From: Acanthopleura granulata | Taxonomy: Eukaryota > Mollusca > Polyplacophora > Chitonida > Chitonidae | Assembly: GCA_016165875.1 (NCBI GenBank) | Contig: JABBOT010000004.1 | Location: 2,542,001-2,606,000, forward strand | Reading direction: 5' to 3' | Length of the DNA stretch: 64,000 nucleotides | In this document: piece after piece, positions 56,186 through 64,000 of the stretch | Position numbering within the stretch: position 1 is the first letter of the stretch | Layout: each line of letters starts with the position of its first letter | The notes under the pieces: generated by a model | What the model was told of the DNA's origin: nothing | What the model saw: only the letters and a program-made list of their open reading frames with translations | Databases searched by the model: none | Made by a program: the position numbers and the translations under genes

Positions 56186-59154
56186 TGTTACATCCTGTTT
56201 AAAATGTGATGATTTCAATGGCCGAGGGCCGATACCAAAAATAGCGCATCAAGGATACTCCATTACACGCCTTAACTTTAGATTTGTAAAACTGTGAACT
56301 GCATATAGAAATACTCTTGTCTACAAATATGATCAGAGAAGGAGCACTGACGACCTGTGACATGCCTGTATCTAAGTCCGCTTACTCCCTGGCTAGAGAC
56401 TGTACGAATATCCGTGTTTATTACATCGACATGATGCCTTTATGAGCAGCTGGATTCAAAGCGCGACTGAAATACCTATATTTGTACTTGACTTGGATAT
56501 TATTCATGGATTTAGAGTTTGAATTGAAAATTCGATTTTATCCCAAGAAAATCCTGTCAAGCATCCTTCAATGAGATCTGACGAATGTCTCCCTTTTGCA
56601 TGTTACAGTATTGTTCACTATACACTATATTATGTCTTGCATATTTCTGCGGGAACGGGTGGTAAAGGTTGTTTAGGAAATGGACGTAGCGATTATCGAA
56701 TTGGAACGCCCCTTCATGGATTACGGGTGGTATGCGAATGGCGGAGTAAATATGGTATAGTGACATCGATACGAATACAATGCATGTACTCTGACACACT
56801 CACAGGCTTACACATCAGCTGGGATATGGTAAGCTTACGTGAATGCGGAAGTTCGACTCGCACCTACAACATAGCGAACACAACAATATGGTTTGTAAGT
56901 CTCATATGTTATATACATGCCAAACCCTTACATGGCTAGATCTGATCGACTAGGAATCTGACGTTCACACATATATACATGTATGTACAAATATGCTCAT
57001 CAACACTGTTTCGGCGAACTACATAATGAGTGTCGTCAACTTATGATGGTTTGTGAAGGACTTGGAGGTTCATATAGTTGAACAGGTGAATGGCAGGCAC
57101 TCATCTCTATAATATCAGTCAACTCATACAGTTCTGCAAACATGAATGAAAGATAACGTGTGAGTAAGACTTACCGGTACGCTATGGATACAACGGGTTA
57201 AGTTTCCTCTCCAGACGCGTCAGGTGTAAAGGCCACACTGTGTACTTAACAGAGAAACTATCGTCCAACAGGGTCACGGCGATATAAGAGTGTAGGCCTA
57301 CACCACATATTGACAATTTGGGTTAACACACTTCCTTATGAGTGAGTGATCGGGAACGTTACTCAGGTGCATGTAGAATGGACTCGGACGGCCTGTAATG
57401 GTTATACCATGTAACTATTGCCAGTCACTCTGACACAAACCTAGGCACAAACCTAATGGAGCCATGCATACTTTGGCCCAGATTAAATGGTGTACATCCA
57501 TAATACGCCTTCAAAGCGAGATGATCGTTTGTCATGGTAAGCCCCCCGTATCACGGTTTTCATAGTTTGCCCGTCCCTCTGGAGTACGCTCGTGCCTACA
57601 ACACGATTATAACAATCCGTTTGTCAGGTTGATCGATACAATCATCCGGGTCATCACAGCCCGAGGTCCTAGCGTGATTCAGCACCTTTTTAGGCAGATT
57701 CCAAACGTAAAGGCGTATTCATATTAAAAGCGCGGAGCCAGTGATCCGTGAACCTCGGCCACGCAGCACGCATGACTGCCACCAGTCGTTGTGTTGTCAT
57801 TCGCACTCATACACAGGCTATACATAATATTTGTTTGTATACCTGTGCATGTCAAAGCTTCGCTGGCGCTCTGACCAACGTCGTGTCCCATACCCAGGTG
57901 CATAGCTGTGAGTCGCTCGAATTCTGCATAATGCTATACCGACTGAGGCTTTCACTTGTGGGCACTGTTCAGGCGACGACACATTTCAAAGAAGGGCAGC
58001 TAGATTAGTGATCTGCAAATCATTCAAATTGTCTCAAAGTGCACGTTATTACTTCTTTATTCCCGGTCTGTAGCGATCCACCTTGAACTACTAATTAACC
58101 TGACCTGTTCAGCTAACAGGAGCACACCGTCTAATATACACGTTTGTATTTTTTCGCCATATCGGTGATTTTCTGTATTCAGTTTATTTTTAGCGCTCGA
58201 GAGGATGACACAGCAAAACTACCTTAGCCAGGGAATGCATAGCCTGAAGGAAATGTGTGGTTTATGCACCATATATGCACGTTACACATACATATACGCA
58301 CACACTGATATGCACTGTTTTAAACAGGCGTGAGTATGGACAGTTGATTTCGTTAACAGGATGTGGGTGTTGGCAGCCCGCAAAGTTGATTTAGGCTCCC
58401 CTCTGCAGGATTATATGGTTGTGTCGCTGGGCAGTGTGCAGTGGGCGGATCATTAAAATACAGCACTGTTCAAAATACGAAAGCTTCAATGGTCTTTTGT
58501 GACAGTATGAAAAGAACATGACTTGGCAGGACTTTTTAGAGGTGCTTACGTTCTTTGCTAGCAGGACACTCTCGTAAACGTATTTGAGTCTGTTCTGTTT
58601 GACTTTCTTCGCAGCCCTGGTATGACTGATTTTGCTTTAGGGTGCATGTTGCAAAATAATATCGTTTTTGCCCTTTCCTGTAATATAAGAAAAGAAAGTA
58701 TTAAGTTTTACAAGAATATCTTTGCAATAGTCTTTTATTTAGTCGTTATGATCAATAAAAAAAACATGTACCTCTTCCAGTCAGGCATTGTATATATTTT
58801 GTTCTCAATACATATATATATATATATGAACGTCATTTACAGAGAAACACATTATTCACTTAGCGTTCGGTTTATACTGTTAGGAGGTGTACTTCGCTGT
58901 GTACAGACTGCACGCGCTGAAATTGTATGCCGCTAACACGCAATGTTCTGTGAAGTACCACCTTGCCTTCAGGAAGTATCAAAATTAATGTTTGCACACA
59001 TGAATGCATATTACATATAGTCGGTGTTTTTTTAAATCCACACTTCACGAATTTCAAGTGAAGTATAGATTCAGTAAGCTAAAGTAGGGCACTCTTATAA
59101 ATATCCCGATCGACAAAATTCCAGTGCTAACCGAGCCCCCCTTAAAAAACACTA

Positions 59155-59295
59155 AGCCCCACCCCCAAAAAAACAAAAAAAAACAAAACCAAAAACAAAA
59201 AAAAAAAACCAAAACAAACAAACAAACAAACAAAAAAAAACCAACAAAAAACAAAAACAAAAACAAAACAAAACCAAAAAAAAAACAAACACGAA
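59155..59295. repeat. A-rich low-complexity tract (A runs broken by C)
   Basis: About 140 bp almost entirely of A and C on the plus strand. The frames through it are artefacts. Confidence 0.95.
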
Positions 59296-59645
59296 AGGCG
59301 TTTCGATCGCAATAAAACCTGGTTTCAATCTACATGGAATCGTGCCGAAGCCTTGGTCTTGTTAGTTCCTGGCTTGCTGCTCCGTTCAAGTGGATAGGAC
59401 AAGCACTAAGTCTCAATCAATAAAAATAGAGAAACGGCATATCCGGTATTTTCGAGGGAAGCAGAATACTTATGCAGGAATTAAAAAAAAAAACGTGCCA
59501 CAAGGATTATGGCGTACGTTACAAGCCCAAAATAACGCTGAACGCGAAATTAGATCCTACGTAAACAAACATAAATCTCATCGTTTTTGATGTTCGTTTA
59601 CATGTGTAGGCCTCAACGGTTGTCTTTAGTATAGCTGGAGTTCTT

Positions 59646-59920
59646 ATTTATTTCTTATTTTACTTGATTGGTGTTTAAGAACACTCAAGAATATTTCACT
59701 TATAGGCCTACGACGGCGCCCAGCATTATGGCGGAAGGAAACTGTCACAGAGCCAGGGGGAAACCCACGATCATGCGTAGATTGCTGGCAGACCTTCTAA
59801 CGCACGGCCGGAGAGGAAGCCAGCATGAGCTGGACTCGAAGGCAAAGAGATGGCATTGGTGAGCGGCACCTGGGTCAGTGTGTTGCACTAGTGTATAACC
59901 GCCTCGGCCTTGGAGGGCCC
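59646..59920 (-). mobile_element. Main SINE family, near full length
   Basis: Reverse orientation from the tail through ACTCAAGAATATTTCAC, GGCGGAAGGAAACTG and GAGAGGAAGCCAGCATGAGC to a head-like GCCTCGGCCTTGGAGGGCCC. Confidence 0.85.
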
Positions 59921-60262
59921 TTCTAACGGGGCCTGCAGTAAATGCAAAAACAGAGGTGTTCAAAAAACTTATACTAAACTATCATATAGGACAGGAACAG
60001 AAAGCTGACATAAATTATCAGTAGTGTTCAATGCTGACAAAAGACAACTGCAGATTACATATAAGCATATAAATAATAGTGCAGAAATTTATATTCCACC
60101 AACAGTCTATAATGTCTTTGTGGCAGCATTAGCCGAACAGTACTTCGGAACGCTTCAATAAAAACAGATCTCAGTGTTAGGTTTTCACGATCCGTATTAC
60201 GACTTGTAGACTTTCGTATTGTCAGCGAACATTTGGTTTCATACATTTGCCAAGGTAAGGAG

Positions 60263-60517
60263 TTATTTATTTATTTATTTGACTGGTGTCCGCATTCAAG
60301 ATTTCAATTTTACGACGCCGCCAAGCATTATGGTAAGAGAAAACCGGGCAGAGCCCGGGGAAACCCACGACCACCCGAAGGTTGCTCTCAGACCTTCCCA
60401 CGTGCTGCCGGAGAGGAACCCAGCATGAGCTGGACTTGAACTCAAAGTGTTTGCATTGTTGAGAAGTTTCTGGGTCATTGCGCTGCGCTAGCGGCTAACC
60501 AACTCATCCACGGAGGA
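60263..60517 (-). mobile_element. Main SINE family, near full length
   Basis: Reverse orientation: the tail TTATTTATTTATTTGACTGG, the body with GGGCAGAGCCCGGGG, GAGAGGAACCCAGCATGAGC, and the head GGCTAACCAACTCATCCACGG. Confidence 0.87.
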
Positions 60518-62294
60518 GTTATGATTTCAGAGCTGTTGGCGTCTTTCCTGTTCTTTCCTAGATGCAGTTATAGACCCCCTATAACTGTTTTGGGTTTTTT
60601 TAACGTTCTGTTACCCTCTCAAGGTCAAGCAAGCCTGGTTTTGACTGGTTAACTTCATAAACCCAGACACATTTATGTAATAGCTAATTGAACCTAGGTA
60701 TTCCGCAAGTTGAGCCTCGCTGTGAGTTATGTCCTGAAAGCAATTGTGGCATGTTTCACTTTACATGCATCTCCGTAATTTCTGATGTATTAACCGGCAT
60801 GCTTTCCCCCAAAAGCCCCTCTGTCAGTAAAGGATGACGTGTTTCAGTCAGGATGTCTAGAGTAAGAAAATTTATGCCAGAATCAGTGCATGGAGTGTCG
60901 TCTTGGTGACTAGTGCACATGTAATCACCAAGTGAACTGCTGGATTTCTTTTAATGTTTTGAACTTATGGAAATTTGTGTCAGGTGTTATTCTCAAACAG
61001 GCATGCCGTGTGGCGATTCAGATTAGACGGTAGCGACGAAATTCCGTAAACAATAAGCCACTTGACATTGGCTGCAACGCACATGCGCAAGTACCTAGCC
61101 TCGTTTTTGAAAACCAGAAGGAAATGAGCTTTGCCCATATCTTCCCATTACAGTAAGCACATAGGCGCTGGTTTTTCGCCATTTTTCGCATTATTTAATC
61201 CAGTTGGTTCTTTTGCCTGGATATATGTTTATGGAAAGACATATTTTTACCGAAAAGCAGATGCTACGGTGAAAATAACTTGAAGGGAGCAAGATTATCA
61301 ATGACTGTGTCCTCGTTCTTATGTTAAGAGTCAGTTTGTGTATATGCCATTTCGGAAAACGAGCCTTTTGTGTCCAGACAGTCGCGCATGCGCTTGACAA
61401 CGCTGCTTCAGGTCATGAGGTGGCTTATGCGGTAGAGCTTCACTGCTTCTGACGAGATCAGTCACCCCAATAGCGTAAAAGTATGTTGTCGTTGTTTGCA
61501 TAACATAGTGGGGCATCAGCTGTTATCGTTCTAGAATGTACACAAGCAGATTAACATGCACATGTAACTGTCATTTGTATGAGGTAAAAAGCTGCGAAAG
61601 CTCTAATGGTCCATAGTAACAAAGAGTATTGTTTTGCTAAGCTTGTGTCGGTAGTCTAAATGTGAACGTACAAGTATGAAAGCTTTTTTGTACCATAGTG
61701 CAGAATCAAAACGGCTTTGGCTTATATCATGAAAGCCATTGTGGCGTGTTCTACGTTACATGCAACTCGGTGATTTCTGATATACTTGCAGATCCTGGTA
61801 TACATTACACCATTACACAATTTAAAGAATACACGATGGTTTTGGTCACGTGCATAGTGCCTATAAATTTCTCTCCTAAACGAACTAAGAGTGTTCTTTT
61901 GATTTTGGCTCATCTGATGACGATCTGATGATGTAAAAACTACGGGTATTTCCAGTGAAATACGTCATTATTTCTATAAGAAAACCTCAGTGTGCACTCC
62001 CGCAAAAAACAGCCCGCTCGAATAATACTGTATATGTCAAAAGCACACCTCACTCCCGGCTTGTCTCTTCTATCGGGAGACAAACAAGATTTTGGAAGGA
62101 GTGAATTTTTATTTATTTTTTTCTTAAAATTGTAAGAGAGGGAAAAAATGAGTTAAGAAGAAGGTATATAACCTTTGTATACTATATAGTCTACAGGCTC
62201 TACAGCTTTACGCGGACAGGCCTATACGCAGTGCCTTTTTAGTCAGGGGTATCGTGGCCAAGCACCTGGTGAAATGAGATATGGTTCTCCCTGC

Positions 62295-62376
62295 AGGGGT
62301 TTTGGCCGGTTTCATCCACCCACAAGTCCTGAGTGTCATTCAAAAGGGCATACACTCGAATATGGCGTTAAACATT
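62295..62376 (+). mobile_element. Diverged SINE 3' fragment
   Basis: GGCCGGTTTCATCCACCC and ATATGGCGTTAAACATT resemble the SINE body and tail, with the same GGCGTTAAAC variant as the fragment at 40430. Confidence 0.45.
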
Positions 62377-63349
62377 ATTAAAGGAGAGGACAGGGTCAGC
62401 ATAACGTAAATTGTAGTGAAAAGAGTAAGATGTGAAGATTTAAAAAACACCGTCCGATAATTTTTAAGACGTTCTCTAAGAAACATTTGCTTCATTGCTC
62501 ATATAACTGTAAGAAGATATTTTCCCTAGCCAATGGGGGCTAGTTGACGTGAATTGGGCTCTGTGCTCTCCAGCGATATCCAGTCCGCCTGTATTCGACG
62601 TGCTGTTTGTGCAAACTCTGCACACATGCTGCCAATTCCTTTGTTGTAATCTGAGCAATGACAAAGCCAGGGACAGCAGCCAACCCCCAGTAATCGAGTT
62701 GAATTCGCTTCCGTGAGGCTTATATGACTCTTGTTATGTACATTGAAAAGATACAATGGTAATGATTTGAGAGACTGATTCCGATTGATCAAAATTGTCT
62801 TCACAGTTTGGTCCCCTTATAAAGGGAGGTATTTAATATCCGCAACTGAGTGTGTGTTATGTCCTACCCAGAAATTTTGTAGCCTCGGAGCTGGAAAAAT
62901 CTAAAAAAAGATTTGAAGGTCGGTTTTAAATATTTATTCCACACTCTTTTATCAAATTGCCCAATACTTCCCCTTTAAAGTAACAATACGTCTAAAATCT
63001 AGCTGTGTGAGGCGGATTGCGTTGTCAGTGCGTCAAGTTTTGAAGTTATAAAGCAATTTTTCAAAACGTTCACATGAACTCTTTGAAAAATGACCCCCAA
63101 CCAAATAGCCTCAATCCTAGTGACACAAAATCATGTTATCATTGTAACGTAGGGTCCACCATACTGTCTTCTTTACGACGGTGACCCTGACGTTTTTAAA
63201 TGGTTATCCATATATAAGTTTATCGCAATTCAGAAAATATTCCAGGACTCTGCTTGGTCTATCTACCTTTAATAGGTTACCGTATTCGTAAAACAGGCAA
63301 GCAATACAGTCTCGCGCCTTTGATATTTTTCCTGGATTTTTTTTCAAGG

Positions 63350-63401
63350 ATGTCAAGGATGCACGCGGCGACCGATAGCAACGCTTGTCAGCAATGTACG
63401 G
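63350..63401 (+). CDS. Possible first coding exon of a gene running off the right edge
   Basis: ATG followed by 16 further codons and one base, ending at a perfect GTAAGT donor. It encodes MSRMHAATDSNACQQCT. The 3' half of the window from here has more CpG than average. It is short and could be chance. Confidence 0.25.
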
Positions 63402-64000
63402 GTAAGTAACCTTTCTTTCCTTTATTTTCCAAAGAGTTCCAATGATTCAACAGTTAACAACAACATGTAGAAAAGTATCTCGTAGCATCCTTTTGAGATC
63501 ATTAAATTGCAAACCCTTGCAAACCGAACCGAAAATGACTATCTAACACTCGACTAAAGGCAAGTACCTTTTCTCTGCGCAGTCAGTGCAACGGTCACAG
63601 GCTGTTCTATTCTCGTCGTGCGAGCCGTGACATCGATCTCGGCGGTACAGTCAATGGCAAAGCGTTCGTAAAACCGCGGCGTGTTTTAGCCGAAATACCG
63701 GTATTAATTCAATTAGAAGTCTCCCGGAATGACCTTCATTGTGATAAATTCGTTACACCACTGTGTTGCGTGGGTATACGGCGTGACCTTTCGTCTCAAA
63801 GATCAATATTTTCACTCCCCCTTCGGTCTCGTGAAAATATTAATCTTCTCGACGAAATAGCAGGCCGTGTATCCACGCTGGTATAAGGTATAGTATCCTG
63901 TGAAGACTTTTATGTATAACTTCAAATTTGAATTGCACGGCCCTGCTATTGGGTGATCCCATCCGGAACTAAGCTCAGCTTATTGGTGCGGCTCAGTGAC

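Larger units (their letters stand above)
48453..57000. other. Upstream flank of KEAP1, no supported gene
   Basis: It is dominated by the 43-, 30- and 94-bp arrays. Around 52715-52880 there is a CpG-richer patch on whose minus strand CCCCAGCAAG meets GTAACT; it could be a non-coding first exon of KEAP1 but nothing proves it. A 122-codon plus-strand frame at 56571-56939 is discussed in the findings. Confidence 0.5.
57001..63349. other. No supported gene; SINEs and simple repeats
   Basis: A CpG-richer patch near 57170-57300 ends, on the minus strand, at a CCG|GTAAGT donor and could be a distant non-coding exon. Two similar segments near 60726-60790 and 61724-61790 look like an old duplication. 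Nothing else is recognised. Confidence 0.5.

Noticed and set aside
59054..59315. Open frames of Phe/Leu or Lys/Gln runs
   Set aside because: Translations of an A-rich low-complexity tract.
62476..62804. Overlapping minus-strand frames of 62 and 92 codons
   Set aside because: No splice context and no recognisable domain.
63936..64000. 5S rRNA-like stretch (GATCCCATCCGGAACTAAGC)
   Set aside because: Only about 20 bases resemble part of a 5S gene; the internal control region and the rest are not there, and the window ends.

Overview
The window is AT-rich nuclear DNA from an invertebrate animal, most likely a lophotrochozoan and probably a mollusc. The reasons are: genes split by GT-AG introns, one of them over 16 kb; metazoan families (an MPDZ/PATJ-type scaffold and a KEAP1 protein); more than twenty copies of a tRNA-derived SINE of a type I associate with molluscan and related genomes; a second tRNA-derived SINE; and a high density of the palindrome TACATGTA. 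I cannot name the species from sequence alone. Most of the window is intron or intergenic DNA, and most long open frames are non-coding shadows.

Left part (about 1-30.5 kb). A gene on the minus strand encodes the amino-terminal part of an MPDZ/PATJ-like multi-PDZ scaffold. A possible non-coding first exon ends near 30198. The start codon lies in a small exon at 27052-26971. The L27 domain and first half of PDZ1 are in exon 25723-25207. After a 16.3-kb intron, the second half of PDZ1 is in exon 8882-8669. Later PDZ domains must lie to the left of the window. A possible unrelated terminal exon sits at 404-189.

Middle (about 33.6-43.2 kb). A compact four-exon minus-strand gene (35618-34015) encodes a 185-residue protein that I do not recognise. 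Two perfect CRE palindromes (TGACGTCA) lie just upstream of it. On the other side of these sites, facing right, there is a candidate coding first exon (35790-35876). Further plus-strand exon candidates at 41799-41899 and 43054-43178 suggest a second, unrecognised gene running towards KEAP1.

Right part (43.2-48.5 kb). A complete minus-strand KEAP1 orthologue of 586 codons in four exons was reconstructed with all reading phases agreeing. Its NRF2-binding pocket is largely conserved, as are the sensor cysteines equivalent to human C273 and C288. The positions equivalent to C151 and C226 are Asn and Asp.

From 48.5 to 64 kb no gene can be supported. This stretch holds large minisatellites (unit lengths 43, 30 and 94 bp), SINE copies, simple repeats, and a few weak exon-like signals. 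KEAP1 is a cytoplasmic stress sensor and MPDZ/PATJ is a cell-polarity scaffold; nothing in the sequence links the genes functionally.
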